Assembly (NCBI GenBank): GCA_030522415.1
Contig: CM060115.1
Coordinates: 11,534,491 to 11,598,490 of the forward strand
From: Channallabes apus
Taxonomy: Eukaryota; Chordata; Actinopteri; Siluriformes; Clariidae
Length of the DNA: 64,000 bases
Reading direction: 5' to 3'
In this document: positions 35,819 through 47,590 of the stretch, one piece after another
Numbering within the stretch: the first letter of the stretch is position 1
Layout: each line of letters opens with the position of its first letter
The notes under the pieces: model-generated
What the model saw: only the letters and a program-made list of their open reading frames with translations
Databases searched by the model: none
Told to the model about the DNA's origin: nothing
Program-made: the position numbers and the translations under genes

Positions 35819-36092
35819 ACGCACGTTTCGAGAAAAGGGATCCCGTGACTTGCCGCGGCTTTCCGCGGCTGCTTGCGGGAAGCTGTGAACATGCCCTTTA
35901 TTACCTGTAGGGGGCAGTCGTGTTTCAGTCTGAAGTATTGTGTGTCTACTGAAGCCGAAAAGGTGTGCAAATTAAACCGCGCATGCGTGTTTGGAGACGC
36001 TGTGCCCGCGCTGTGGATCAGTCGGTTGGGAATCATCACGGAGGTACAACACGGGGTGGCTGGAGCTGGAGTTTGTCGTGTTCGAGGTAAGT
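35819..36092 (+). promoter_or_regulatory. CpG-rich promoter-like block with first-exon donor
   Basis: About 20 CpGs fall in 270 bp, against near absence in the flanks. It holds a CTCF-like site, an NRF1-like palindrome CGCGCATGCG (35978-35987) and paired CCGCGGCT words. It ends with a textbook splice donor TTCGAG|GTAAGT (exon edge 36086). A plus-strand transcript starting near 35950-36000 and spliced at 36086 would explain all three. Small frames run through (for example from 35991), but coding status is unknown. No downstream exon is identified in the window. Confidence 0.5.
35904..35917 (+). promoter_or_regulatory. CTCF-like motif
   Basis: CCTGTAGGGGGCAG matches the CTCF core CCASYAGRKGGCRS at 13 of 14 positions. 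It lies inside the CpG-rich block, a usual setting for CTCF. Confidence 0.5.
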
Positions 36093-37150
36093 TTACCTTT
36101 CTTTTTTGGATGTGATTCTCGCTTTCATGACTCCCAATTAATGTTCATCTTAATCTCAGGACGTACAATTAGCAATATTTCAGTTTTTAATGGTGTGGAG
36201 ATTCACAAAACACCGTTTTCGTGTAAAAACCTGAACCTACGGAGCCCCCCAGGGGTCCTGTGGTAAATAAATAAATAAATAACGAATCGAGCGCTCGGAT
36301 TAATACACCGAGATGCGTGTTTCTTACCCCCACACCTCGTGAAAACGGCGTGTTCAGACAAAGGCTCCCAGTGAGATGCCATTTCTGAACAAACTGAGTC
36401 GTGTGTGTTAAAGCATTAAATGGCAAAAGAGCACTAGCAATAAACATTTTTTTTTCTGAAGCCGAACTTTATTAATGAGTTACGAGTAAAGAACCTGTAC
36501 ATATGTTCATACAGTATTGACAGCAGCTCTAACTTGTCTAAATCGCATTGCAGACAATAAAAATAAGTCGAGTCATCCTGTGACCTTGCATGCTTAATCT
36601 TTCCACACATGATTCTCGCTTCTCACTTTTTCCTTAATCCCTCGCTGATCTGTCTTGTATTTTTCTAACGGTGTCAGAAACTTTGTGTTAGTAGCACTGT
36701 ATTAAGATGTATTACCTTGCTGAGGTGTTCCTCAAGGTTCTGTTCTTGACCCACATTAGTTCTGTCGTTAAGCAAATACTCAAAAACTAAAAAGAAAAAT
36801 AGCAGAATAGAAATTGAAAATATATTGAATATAATCAATATTTTCTACAATTTCATAAAATAAGATTATCACAAACCAAATATAAGATAATTTACTATAG
36901 TTTCTAGACTAATTTTTTTCTAAACATTTAAACAAAAATATTTTTTTTCTTTTCTCACTTAATTTTGCTTCTTTCAAGAAATAAGTCCTTAAAACTTGTA
37001 AAATTATCTGCCAGTAGAACAAGAACCTTTTACTTAACTTTTCAGGTAAATTTGACTAGAAATTAATCTAATAGCCCTAGGTTTGGTTTGTAATATTATT
37101 TATTTTCACTTGCTAAGTAATTTTTCTCAGTGTACTAGTAAAGTATAATA
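36093..37150. other. Unassigned AT-rich sequence (possible intron)
   Basis: If the donor at 36087 is real this is intron 1. Nothing else is seen. Confidence 0.4.
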
Positions 37151-37158
37151 GTTATTAT

Positions 37159-37180
37159 CAATGTTGGGCTTGTAGGACAA

Positions 37181-37233
<53 letters not shown>

Positions 37234-37405
37234 GCACACAAATGGATTGGGAATGACTGCTGTCAGGCTCACGGATTACATACAGTAAATAGGCTGAATA
37301 ACGGATTAAGTAACTGAGTACTTAAATGGTGGACCTAATGTGTTAGATTACTCGTTACATCAAAAAAAGTAATATGAGTACTCTAACGTGTTACACCCAA
37401 CACTG
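37159..37405. mobile_element. Short hAT MITE with (CT)n core
   Basis: The ends are CAATGTTGGGC and TACACCCAACACTG with a perfect 8-bp duplication GTTATTAT (37151-37158, 37406-37413). The inner right arm has the TTACTCGTTACATC type of sequence seen in vertebrate hAT ends. A CT/CA microsatellite (about 37183-37235) occupies the left half. Confidence 0.93.
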
Positions 37406-37413
37406 GTTATTAT

Positions 37414-39030
37414 TATAAGTCAATCCAGAAAGAGAATCACACACGTTGTGCAAATAAAGATGGGAAAGCTCATATCTTATTTCAAACTGACAGTCTGATT
37501 AAATGCCCCATATTTTACTATTTATTTCACAAGTTAACACATGTCTCAGATTCCCCCAAACTGTGTTAATGCTAAAGTTGAAATACCCATCAGGTATGCA
37601 TTATTTTATGCCTTGGGTTAACTTTCTCTTTTTCACTCCTCCACCGAACATGCTATTTCGGTGTTTATGTAAATGCGGTACTGTAGAACCACAGCCCACC
37701 AGCTAAAATTAGATCAGAGTAACTAGCTGGGGGAGGGGTATTTTCTTGTATGTGGTCACAATAGGAGTAATTTGACACTACAATCCCGATAATCCCTAGC
37801 CACTACAAAAATACAAAAGTATTAATTTATTTATTCATTTAATGTATCATACACTGGGAACCAATTTGATTGGCTAAAATGTTGACAAAAGAAAAGTGAA
37901 TTTCACGCGTCAGAGATATTAGAGGTGAATTAATTCTTTATCTAGACACACTCTTATCACGATGAAGCTCTCTTCATCTCTACAGTTCCCTTTGGATCAC
38001 CGTCAGGCTTAACCTACTGCAGACAGGATACAGTTTTCATCTGCATATTAAACTGATCTTCTCCTATCTGGGATTTCTCTTCTCGCTTCTTCTCAAAGCA
38101 CTTCACTTTAATTCTGCTTAGACATCCTTCCCCAATAAAGCTGTTTAATTATTTTAAAAGTCTGTCACACCAGAGTTACGCTCTCATTTCTCTTGTCCTC
38201 GCCTCATGGTGTGAAGTTTTGTCTTACTGTAAACATCTGGCCATTCTTCTGGCCATTTCCTATACTCTCCCGCTACTCATCTAGACTTATCCAGTTAGGT
38301 GCATGTGATAAATGCACCGTCCATCCTACCTGGACTTATTCCTCTTACCTCAGGCTCGGGGGGGGCTGATAAATGCCTATCGAACAACAAATGGGAAAGA
38401 GATTCATTCTCACCCTGTTTTTTCTTCCTGAATGATTTCATTTGGTATGGTTTGAAGGAGGTATATACTTCATTAGAGCTGCTTGTCATTCCTGAGTAAA
38501 TGCTCATTAAAATCTACAAATACCATTTTTTATCGTTTTTCATCCAGACGATACTCCATTCTATTTCCCGTGAGCCTCCAATCACGAATAATTGCAGTAT
38601 AGAGTCTAGGCATACTTATTTTCAGTTTAGGATCTGTTCTATTTTTCATACATAGTGCATGATAATGATCTGACTTGAGTGAAGTTGCTGGTGAGTTTAA
38701 AAAGCTACATTTGAGTAAGGGACAAAAAATAAGTGGTCAAAACTTTTGCAAGCTGTGGTGGATGACTACTGCTTTGCTCCAGCACACCCACATACTGTTT
38801 CACTCACACATATAGAGCTTTGCACTTTGACAAGTAAATGGTGCTGGAGATGTTTAGTGCATTTATTTAAATGTTTTTTGTCATTATACACATGCGGTAG
38901 TGAACAGGATAAGAAAATGCTCCATTCAATATGTGCGGTTACACAACCAGACAATAAATATAGCTCTTGGTAGAAGATGTACTGAAGAATATGGAGAATG
39001 GAGTCCAAATCTTAAAAAAAAAAAAATAAT
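37414..39030. other. Unassigned sequence
   Basis: No mobile element or gene is recognised. Poly-G at 38359-38366. Confidence 0.5.
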
Positions 39031-39031
39031 A

Positions 39032-39032
<1 letters not shown>

Positions 39033-39117
<85 letters not shown>

Positions 39118-39162
39118 GTTTGTGAATATATATTTATATATATTTATTTATTTATTTATATA

Positions 39163-39246
<84 letters not shown>

Positions 39247-39282
39247 TGTATATATATATTTGTGTGTGTGTGTGTATATATA

Positions 39283-39317
<35 letters not shown>

Positions 39318-39332
39318 GAATGTGTATGTGTG

Positions 39333-39394
<62 letters not shown>

Positions 39395-39412
39395 TATGAA
39401 TGTATGTGTGTG

Positions 39413-39467
<55 letters not shown>

Positions 39468-39478
39468 ATGTATATATA
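39033..39478. repeat. (TA)n/(TG)n compound microsatellite
   Basis: Alternating TA and TG/CA runs with a few interruptions. It continues as TA repeats at 41099-41148 on the other side of the Tc1 element, so the element split one microsatellite. Confidence 0.97.
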
Positions 39479-41095
39479 CAGTGGTGTGAAAAACTATTTG
39501 CCCCCTTCCTGATTTCTTATTCTTTTGCATGTTTGTCACACTTAAATGTTTCTGCTCATCAAAAACCGTTAACTATTAGTCAAAGATAACATAATTGAAC
39601 ACAAAATGCAGTTTTTAAATGAAGGTTTACGTTATTAAGGGAGAAAAAAACTCCAAATCTACATGTCCCTGTGTGAAAAAGTGATTGCCCCCCTTGTTAA
39701 AAAATAACTTAACTGTGGTTTATCACACCTGAGTTCAATTTCTGTAGTCACCCCCAGGCCTGATTACTGCCACACCTGTTTCAATCAAGAAATCACTTAA
39801 ATAGGAGCTACCTGACACAGAGAAGTAGACCAAAAGCACCTCAAAAACTAGACATCATGCCAAGATCCAAAGAAATTCAGGAACAAATGAGAACAAAAGT
39901 AATTGAGATCTATCAGTCTGGTAAAGGTTATAAAGCCATTTCTAAAGCTTTGGGACTCCAGCGAACCACAGTGAGAGCCATTATCCACAAATGGCAAAAA
40001 CATGGAATAGTGGTGAACCTTCCCAGGAGTGGCCGGCCGACCAAAATTACCCCAAGAGCGCAGAGACAACTCATCCGAGAGGCCACAAAAGACCCCAGGA
40101 CAACATCTAAAGAACTGCAGGCCTCACTTGCCTCAATTAAGGTCAGTGTTCACAACTCCACCATAAGAAAGAGACTGGGCAAAAACGGCCTGCATGGCAG
40201 ATTTCCAAGGCGCAGACCACTTTTAAGCAAAAAGAACATTAAGGTTCGTCTCAATTTTGTTAAAAAAACATCTCAATGATTGCCAAGACTTTTGGGAAAA
40301 TACCTTGTGGACCGACGAGACAAAAGTTGAACTTTTTGGAAGGTGCGTGTCCCGTTACATCTGGCGTAAAAGTAACACAGCATTTCAGAAAAAGAACATC
40401 ATACCAACAGTAAAATATGGTGGTGGTAGTGTGATGGTCTGGGGTTGTTTTGCTGCTTCAGGACCTGGAAGGCTTGCTGTGATAGATGGAACCATGAATT
40501 CTACTGTCTACCAAAAAATCCTGAAGGAGAATGTCCGGCCATCTGTTCGTCAACTCAAGCTGAAGCGATCTTGGGTGCTGCAGCAGGACAATGACCCAAA
40601 ACACACCAGCAAATCCACCTCTGAATGGCTGAAGAAAAACAAAATGAAGACTTTGGAGTGGCCTAGTCAAAGTCCTGACCTGAATCCTATTGAGATGTTG
40701 TGGCATGACCTTAAAAAGGCGGTTCATGCTAGAAAACCCTCAAATAAAGCTGAATTACAACAATTCTGCAAAGATGAGTGGGCCAAAATTCCTCCAGAGC
40801 GCTGTAAAAGACTCGTTGCAAGTTATCGCAAACGCTTGATTGCAGTTATTGCTGCTAAGGGTGGCCCAACCAGATATTAGGTTCAGGGGGCAATTACTTT
40901 TTCACACAAGGCCATGTAGGTTTGGATTTTTTTTCTCCCTAAATAATAAAACCCCTCATTTAAAAACTGCATTTTGTGTTTACTTGTGTTATCTTTGACT
41001 AATAGTTAAATGTGTTTGATGATCAGAAACATTTTGTGTGACAAACATGCAAAAGAATAAGAAATCAGGAGGGGGGCAAATAGTTTTTCACACCA

Positions 41096-41098
<3 letters not shown>
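39479..41098 (+). mobile_element. Nearly intact DD34E Tc1-like transposon
   Basis: The element is 1620 bp long. Left end CAGTGGTGTGAAAAACTATT, right end TAGTTTTTCACACCACTG, TA on both sides. The terminal inverted arms extend over about 110 bp, with TTATTCTTTTGCATG near 39517 and its complement CATGCAAAAGAATAA near 41046, and GTTAACTATTAGTCAAAGAT near 39567 against ATCTTTGACTAATAGTTAA near 40990. High arm identity and an almost complete gene suggest a recent insertion. The target was the TA repeat. Confidence 0.97.
39857..40880 (+). pseudogene. Tc1 transposase gene with one frameshift
   Basis: The ATG at 39857 opens MPRSKEIQEQMRTKVIEIYQ, giving two helix-turn-helix domains (about residues 1-110) joined by a GRPR-like SGRPTK hinge (near residue 58). 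The catalytic domain has LWTDETKVELFG (D at 40314-40316), VLQQDNDPKH (D at 40587-40589) and SPDLNPIEMLW (E at 40692-40694). Thirty-four residues lie between the last two, the DD34E of Tc1. A 7-A run at 40262-40268 is one base out of frame. Without that shift the gene has 340 codons plus a stop, the normal size. It would cut and paste the element at TA sites in the nucleus. The single break may be a true mutation or a homopolymer error. Confidence 0.95.

Positions 41099-41148
<50 letters not shown>
41099..41148. repeat. (TA)n microsatellite, right half
   Basis: TA repeats flank the transposon end. Confidence 0.97.
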
Positions 41149-41150
<2 letters not shown>

Positions 41151-41419
41151 AGTACAAGAAAAATGTCATTTTGGAATTTGACAGAGTAATGTGTTAGTTG
41201 TGAACATGAGTCAGCAACTATTCAGCAGAAATCTGATCTCGACATTATGAAGTGCTCAGAGTTTCCTGTTATATATGGCAGGCATGTGTGGATATTTTGG
41301 TGTTGACAGATATTTGAGGTTAGTGATCACAACCCAGAGGGAGCGTGTGGGTGTGAAAAGCTTTATGGCTCAAACAAACTCTTCTTTAGTCATGAAGGCT
41401 TGAAAGGGATGCTCTGGGA
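41149..41419. other. Unassigned sequence
   Basis: Nothing recognisable. Confidence 0.5.
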
Positions 41420-41710
41420 TTACTTACCAAGCACCATGGGATCAAAGAGTTCTTGATTTCCAGCTTTCCTTTCTCTATAGATGGGTGGGAAGTCATCCTT
41501 TGTGATACTCTGTTTTGCAAACCTATCATACCAGACGGTGCTCCAGTTGGCTGGTATGCGCTCCACTGTGCACCTGTAGAAGCTGGAAAAGAGCCAAGGA
41601 TACAGACTGATTTTCCGTTGCCTGCTCAGAAAGTGAAATCTGTTGGGCATTTTGGAGAAGGCAGACGGTGCGCGTTTTCGTGCGAGGCCAAAATTGAGCA
41701 GTCCTTCCAC
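41420..41710 (-). pseudogene. LINE reverse-transcriptase C-terminal fragment
   Basis: The minus-strand frame reads NRFHFLSRQRK followed by SSFYRCTVERI and STVWYDRF. This order and spacing resemble the end of reverse-transcriptase ORFs of Rex1/CR1-type fish LINEs (QQRLYFLRRLRK ... FYRCTIESIL ... TVWYG). The catalytic FADD region is not found upstream, and the minus frames at 41526-42445 show no clear motif. A G-rich run (41717-41739) breaks the 5' side. If correct, it is a dead fragment. Confidence 0.45.
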
Positions 41711-41739
41711 AGCAAGGGGGGGCGAGGGGGGGGGGCGGT

Positions 41740-44130
41740 TTCTTTGAAATTAGCAATCATCTTCGTAGCTTTGTTGACACAGAAGGAGGGAATGTTGTCA
41801 AGGTGTTTCACAGCAGGGTCGAGCCTTCCTAGTCAACACTGGCAACGAGCCCCGTGAATGTCGTCGCTGCCTGAAACTTGCTGGAGTCTGAATCATGTTT
41901 ATAAGCTCAGTGGTGGGTGGTGAGAAATGACAGGAAGATGAATCCCTGTGGAGTATGTTTAGTGTGTGTGGATGATGTGTAGTCTCCAAATCTGGCATCA
42001 TTTATAGATCTTTTGACAAAAGAGTCATTCAAGCAAGTGGCATTGTGGTAGTCTTGAGCCAGGACCAAATTGCACTCAGTGTTAGATATCTCAACAAAGT
42101 TTTCAGTGCGGTGGCACAGGGATATGAATAAACGATGCACAAATCGTTCAGCCTGTTCAGACAAGAATGGGCCAGTTTTTAGCCTGTCTGACCATGACCT
42201 CTAAACAGATGACCAGCCTCAGACATGACATATATTCTGTCCCAATCACAAACAGGCTCCCAAAGTGTTCTCCCTATCACCTGAGCTCTCACGGCTGGCA
42301 TACTTGCACTCTCACAGGTTAATCTCAAGATCATGTGGATAGCACATTTGGCCCAACCCTGACCGTGAACAAGCAGCATTTCGAAATGAAGTGGTCGGCT
42401 GGTATCACGTGGCCTGAGGAGGTGAATATGTGATAGCCTTTGCACTGCCTGGTTGGTAGGTGGTGCCTTTTTAATTAGGATATTTTGTTTCGTTCACTCT
42501 GGGGCACTTTTCGATTTTGAGATTTATTTGTCTGGTAACCTTGTGCAATTTGTGTATTCTGTATTATCAGGTAAAACTTATCTCCAGTTTTTTATTTTTT
42601 AGATTTTTTATTTTTTTTTTCAAATAAAAGAAGAAATACAGTATAGGCAACTGATGATGAATAGTTTGTGCATATTTCTTTGCATAACAATAATGTTAAA
42701 AAAGCACAAATGCAAAAATACTATGTTAAATTTGTTTGGGGTATATTAATCTGATTTGTGTGATTTTGAAGTCCACCTCCCACAGTTTTTTAATAATGGA
42801 TTTATCAGCCTGCAGTTGTGTCTGGGTTAATTTAAGTATGCAATTTTGTCTAAATAAGAAACAGAAATTTTGTAAACCCGTGATTTGATCAGTCAATGCA
42901 AGTACAGTAGTTTCAGCGAATTAGATCAAGGAGAAAGGTTTTGGTGCGTGCTCCAGCTTTTATATTCACATTTATAATCTATAATTATAATGATTCTTAA
43001 AGATCACATGAAACATTATAAACAATACGGAAAATACTGTAGATTTTAGTTTACCAGTTTCACTTCAGTACATGACCACATCATTGTATCACCGTACGGG
43101 TATGCACCATTTAACATCAATGTGTGTATCGACCAACCGCCTGTCCATCAGTCGTCCCATAAGAATATAACATTATAGTAATAAAGGATAAAACCAGACA
43201 CGGCAAAAGCAAGAGCTTCACACACACTCACACATACACCCACAGCATGTGCCTCTCATGTCTCTTTAACACAAATCGCTTGTGAGATTTCATAGTGCTG
43301 TAACTATAAGCTGAATTCACCACAGTGCTTACATTAAAGTATGTCAGATCACATCCAAATCAAATAATGTCCTATTTCACAGAACGTATTACGGGCATAA
43401 AGCGTCTCATACCTGTAATGCATTACTCCTGGAGTGACCGCAATAGTAACACAGTAGCAGCTTTTTTTTTTACTTGGCTTCATCATTCTCCAGAAATCAA
43501 TTGAACACATTTAAAGCGTCTTGCCATCCTGCTGTGTTGAACACAAAGTATTTTCAGTCTCGCAATCGCCTCGTCCGCTTTTGCTCGAAAAAATTTGACG
43601 CCTACGTACTATACTGTAGGATCTTTGCTCAAAAAGTGCAAGTTTAAATCTTCTAAAGTAAGGTTATTCATCAGATTTCTAATTAAACTTTTTGTTATAG
43701 ACAACCTTGTGTGTTAGAAAATAACAATTTGTCAAAATGAGTGATATGAGGAAATGCCGTGTATCGCGTTTTGCATATACAATGTTTTACAGTTAATCAC
43801 AAAACAGCCATTTTGCTTTAAACTTGTTTAAACTAATTAAAATCTGGAAAACACCACACATGCTGTCAATGGCAGTTTCAGACATACAGTATTGGACACA
43901 AGGTTAAACTTTGAAAGCAATGCAACAAAACGTTTCAGAAACACAAACCACCTTGTTATTTAAATTTTTTAATTTTTATTTACTTCTGCCATTTTATTTT
44001 AGTCTACATATTTAAGAAGCTTTTTTCCCCCTTCGATCCAAAGAAATCAGCTCCAACATGCAGGCGCACAAATCTGCGAGTTCGTGGATGCTGCACAATT
44101 AAAGCACTGGACTCAAGCCTATAGGTCCGA
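41740..44130. other. Unassigned sequence
   Basis: The minus-strand frames 41907-42164 and 42179-42445 might be further LINE relics, but I cannot support that. 42480-44040 is AT-rich with nothing recognised. Confidence 0.35.
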
Positions 44131-44134
44131 AATG

Positions 44135-44708
44135 TTATTGTGTCAAGACTTGACATCTCTGGCCGTCAAGGTGCCACTTCAAAAACTCTTGCTCGATGTG
44201 GGTTGAAAGAGTTTTGAGGTCCACCTGTGAGGTGGTAATAACAGCTGTTGCACTATTGACTTTCCCTTGGAGCCAGTAATTGGCTGCATTCTCTGCCACA
44301 TGCACTGTAGATCCGAATGGTTGAAAAATGGTTTTGCAGTTTGTAGTTGTTTGTAGCAGCTTGACGCCCGCTTTCAGACTGTCCCTGGCTGCCCTTAGAG
44401 GGTCCCTTTTACCAGGTCTGAAAACTGACTCACAGCCTCGGAGATGCAGGTGAAAATTCTTGCTTTAACCATGGATTTTGGTGAGACGTAATTCACATTT
44501 CCTGATGTAGTCTGTTACTTTATATTCCATTCGCGTTTACCTGTGATCTTGCTGTTGCTGATGTTTCAAACATTTCAAAGTCTGTACAGCCAAAACTGGA
44601 GCAGTTTTGACTCAGTTCCCTCTGGCCACTTGCCTCACTGTTGATTTGACACAGTTCAGGAGAGGTTGGTACGTGGGAGGCATGAACAAAGAACAAGGAA
44701 GCAAATAT
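44135..44708 (-). pseudogene. Two minus-strand open frames of unknown origin
   Basis: Frame 1 runs from 44708 to a donor-like CACAG|GTAAAC (edge 44541), 56 codons including SPELCQINSEASGQRELSQN. Frame 2 runs from 44464 to a stop at 44135-44137, 109 codons without ATG, including RDPLRAARDSLKAGVKLLQ and FGSTVHVAENAANYWLQGK. Composition looks protein-like and helical. An open frame of 109 codons is not rare by chance in 64 kb, so this remains weak. I do not recognise the family. An acceptor after GGCTGTGAG (44435) would join the two in phase. Confidence 0.3.
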
Positions 44709-44864
44709 CTAACTGGGGCTTAGACGAAGACCCAATAGGACATGAATATTTGTCGAAACATGATCCAAGGTCATTTCCACTCTTAAGAAACTGTACACAT
44801 GATGTGGCATACTGGAAATAACTATATCAAGATTATTAAATTCACTAGCACTAATTATAACATG

Positions 44865-45221
44865 GTGTAGTGGTTAGCACTGTCGCCTTGCACCTCCAGG
44901 GTCTGGGTTCGATTCCCCGGCCAGGCTCGATTCCCGTCTCTCTGTGCATGGAGTTTGCATGTTCTCCCCGTGCTTGGTGGGTTTCCTCCGGGTACTCCGG
45001 TTTCCTCCCACAGTCCAAAGATATGCAGGTTAGGCTAATTGGCGTTCCTAAATTGCCCGTAGTGTGTGATTGGGTGTGTGAGTGTGTGTGCCCTGCGATG
45101 GATTGGTACCCTGTCCAGGTTGTACCCCACCTAGTGCCCGAAGTCTCCTGGGATGGGCTCCAGGCCCCCGCGACCCTGAACACAGGATTAAGCGGTATAG
45201 AAAATGAATGAAAGAATGAAT
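44865..45221 (+). mobile_element. Family A SINE, slightly 5'-truncated
   Basis: It begins within the A box (GTGTAGTGGTTAGCACTG), has an intact B box GGTTCGATTCC and the full body. A 12-bp duplication AATTATAACATG flanks it (44853-44864, 45222-45233). The loss of about ten bases at the 5' end is typical of incomplete reverse transcription. Confidence 0.94.
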
Positions 45222-45233
45222 AATTATAACATG

Positions 45234-45390
45234 TTGCAATGTGTGAATAGAGCATGCCACCTAGAGGATTATAGAAGAATGGCAACATTTTACCAACTCA
45301 AATGCAAACATACATAAAAGTTTAAAAGTTTTAAAAGTTACTATTAAAGTCAATGTGCCAAAACATGAATTGGAAATTAAAAGAATCATG
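45234..45390. repeat. Unnamed dispersed repeat
   Basis: GTGTGAATAGAGCATGCCAC and TCAAATGCAAACATACATAA resemble 29745-29815. The SINE above inserted into it. Confidence 0.4.
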
Positions 45391-45391
45391 G

Positions 45392-45545
45392 GCGGTGGTA
45401 GCTCAGTGGTTAACACATTGGACAATAGTCTCTATCACCACCAACTTGCCCCTGTTGGGCCCTTGAGCAAGGCCCTTAACCTTGCAAGATAAGAAAATGC
45501 AAGTTGCTCTGAATAAGGGTATCTGCTAAATGCCGTAAATGAGTT
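45392..45545 (+). mobile_element. tRNA-headed SINE, family B, decayed
   Basis: The head is GGTGGTAGCTCAGTGGTTAA, the middle GTTGGGCCCTTGAGCAAGGC, and the tail a decayed form of the CGCTCTGGATAAGAGCG hairpin (GTTGCTCTGAATAAGGGTAT) ending CTGCTAAATGCCG. The B box is lost. Confidence 0.82.
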
Positions 45546-46075
45546 ACATAAGCATTTGCTTTATATCGGATCTACAAACACCACAACATATGAGTGAATC
45601 CTCATGGGCATTGTCATCCCCTAGTCCTTAATTAATTTGTTCAACTGTGCCCTTCTGTTCACTGGTTTCACGCATTCGTGTTGATTGAAGTTCTGTGCTG
45701 GGTTTTTCTCTTTATTCTTTTCTATTTGTTCTGCTTTTCTTCCTTGTTTGAAATTGTTTTCTTGATTGATGCTTGTGATCTTTGCTAAGGATATTGACAA
45801 CAGTTCTTGGATTTCTTGAAGAATCTCCACTTGTGTCCTGCCTCTCACCTCTACAGGCTGTAGGCACGCTGCCATCAAAATTGCAGATACAGTATCCTTA
45901 ATGCTAGCATGGCCTCATTGGTATATGCTACTCATTCCAAGTAAATATCAAAATTTGTCAAATTTGTTATTAAGAGGACAGGTTTCTTTAAATAAGAAAA
46001 AACAGCAGTGTCTAAATTGTGCCCTCAAGTCTCAATCTGAAGTGGTTCTGAAGCCGACTAGAATCTTACATTTAC
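45546..46075. other. Unassigned sequence
   Basis: The minus frame 45621-45878 is basic and Gln/Lys-rich with no family signature. Confidence 0.4.
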
Positions 46076-46268
46076 ATTTACATTTAGGCATTTGGCAGAC
46101 GCTCTTATCCAGAGCGACTTACATTTTTATCTCATTACACATCTGAGCAGTTTAGGGTTAAGGGCCTTGCTCAAAGGCCCAACAGTGGCAACTTGGTGGT
46201 TGTGGGGTTTGAACCTGGGATCTTCCGAACCGTAGTCCAATGCCTTAACCACTGAGCTACCACTGGCC
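46076..46268 (-). mobile_element. tRNA-headed SINE, family B (minus orientation)
   Basis: In reverse complement: A box TAGCTCAGTGG, CATTGGACTACGGTTCGG, B box GGTTCAAACCCC, body TTGGGCCTTTGAGCAAGGCC, tail hairpin CGCTCTGGATAAGAGCG (46103-46119) and an ATGTAA tail. It is nearly identical to 51945-52137. The tail resembles that of V-SINE-like fish SINEs. Confidence 0.93.
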
Positions 46269-47300
46269 CAGTGTCTGGCCCAGAATCTTGAGGACATTAA
46301 GGACAGATTAAGGATAGATGAGGTCATGTTAGCTGCTTTATCTGAATCTGAACTTAGGCTTAACATACATGTCATGTTGTTTCTTTACGAGCCTTGGTGA
46401 GAACAATAGGCAACAAAGTCCATATCTGAAAGGCTTAATGATAACTTTCTGCATCTGTTAATAAATTTCATACTAGAGGTTGACCAGGCTAGTCAACAAG
46501 CATATGTGGTGGAAAACAGCAAGGCAGACATAAAAAAAAAAAGCAAGCGACTGTACAGTAAATGCACATGTTGGTCTGGAACTTGCCAATACTAGATGAA
46601 GCCATTTTTGGCTTCATGATCTGACTACTGCAGATTGTGTGAAATGTTGAGAATTTATATATTTTCACTTGTATTATCTTTTACAGGTGACTAAAACCCT
46701 TGCACTGAGGCATAGTAAACTTTATCATGACAAAGGCTGAGTGAAAAAGTGCTTTCAGAGCCGCAGGTTGCGCATCACTCTCCAATCCTCGGAGTTTAGT
46801 TAGAGCAGTGCATTCCATCTTAAAGACCTTCTATTCCCACAGATGCTATTGAGACAAGACAATGCTGTAGACATCACAACCTCTGTCCAAGGAAAACCCA
46901 TTATTGAGCGAAGTACTGTATAACAATGGCTCTATTGATGGACATTGGCTTCCGTGCTGTGCAACTCCAGATTATTATAATTATTATTACCCCATGTATC
47001 CTAAGGCCTTGTCCACATGCAAATGCATTTTTTAAGAACTGTTTTAGTGTTTTCTAAATGTTTTTTTTTTTCTTCACAGGCTTTTCTTCTTTAAGTCACT
47101 GAAAATGGATCTTTTGCAAACCTTGTTCAACTGTGAAAATATTTAGAAACTCTATTTACTACTTTTCGATATGGCATTATGGTTAGGGTTATACTGTACA
47201 TATATCACCAGATTCTGGTTTGGCATGCTTTAACAGTCTGTTTTTACATGTTCATGTGGACAAAGTAGGAAAAAAATGAATACCTGTGTATGTGTGGAAT
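46269..47300. other. Unassigned sequence
   Basis: Nothing recognised. Confidence 0.5.
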
Positions 47301-47304
47301 AAGA

Positions 47305-47590
47305 GGCAGCTCGGTGGCTTTGACTTGCTCCTCCAGGGGCCGGGTTCGATTCCTGCCTCGTGGTCTGTGTGCATGAAGTTTGCATTTTCCCTCCATGCTT
47401 GGTGGGTTTCCTCCGGGTACTCTGGTTTTCTCCTATAGTCCAAATTAGGCTGACGCCAAATTAGGCATTTCCAAAATTGCCTGTACTGTTTGAATGAATG
47501 AATGAATGAATGAATGAATGAATGAATGTTCTTGGACCCTGTCCATGTGTCCGCTGCCTCATGGCCCAAGTCTCCTCCGTTATTTATAAT
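47305..47590 (+). mobile_element. Decayed family A SINE with internal (TGAA)n
   Basis: B box GGTTCGATTCC (47342-47352), then TGGGTTTCCTCCGGGTACTC and a TGAA run (47491-47528) replacing the middle. Later body words CCCTGTCCATGTGTCC and CCAAGTCTCCTCCG follow the microsatellite, so the run expanded or recombined internally. Confidence 0.8.
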
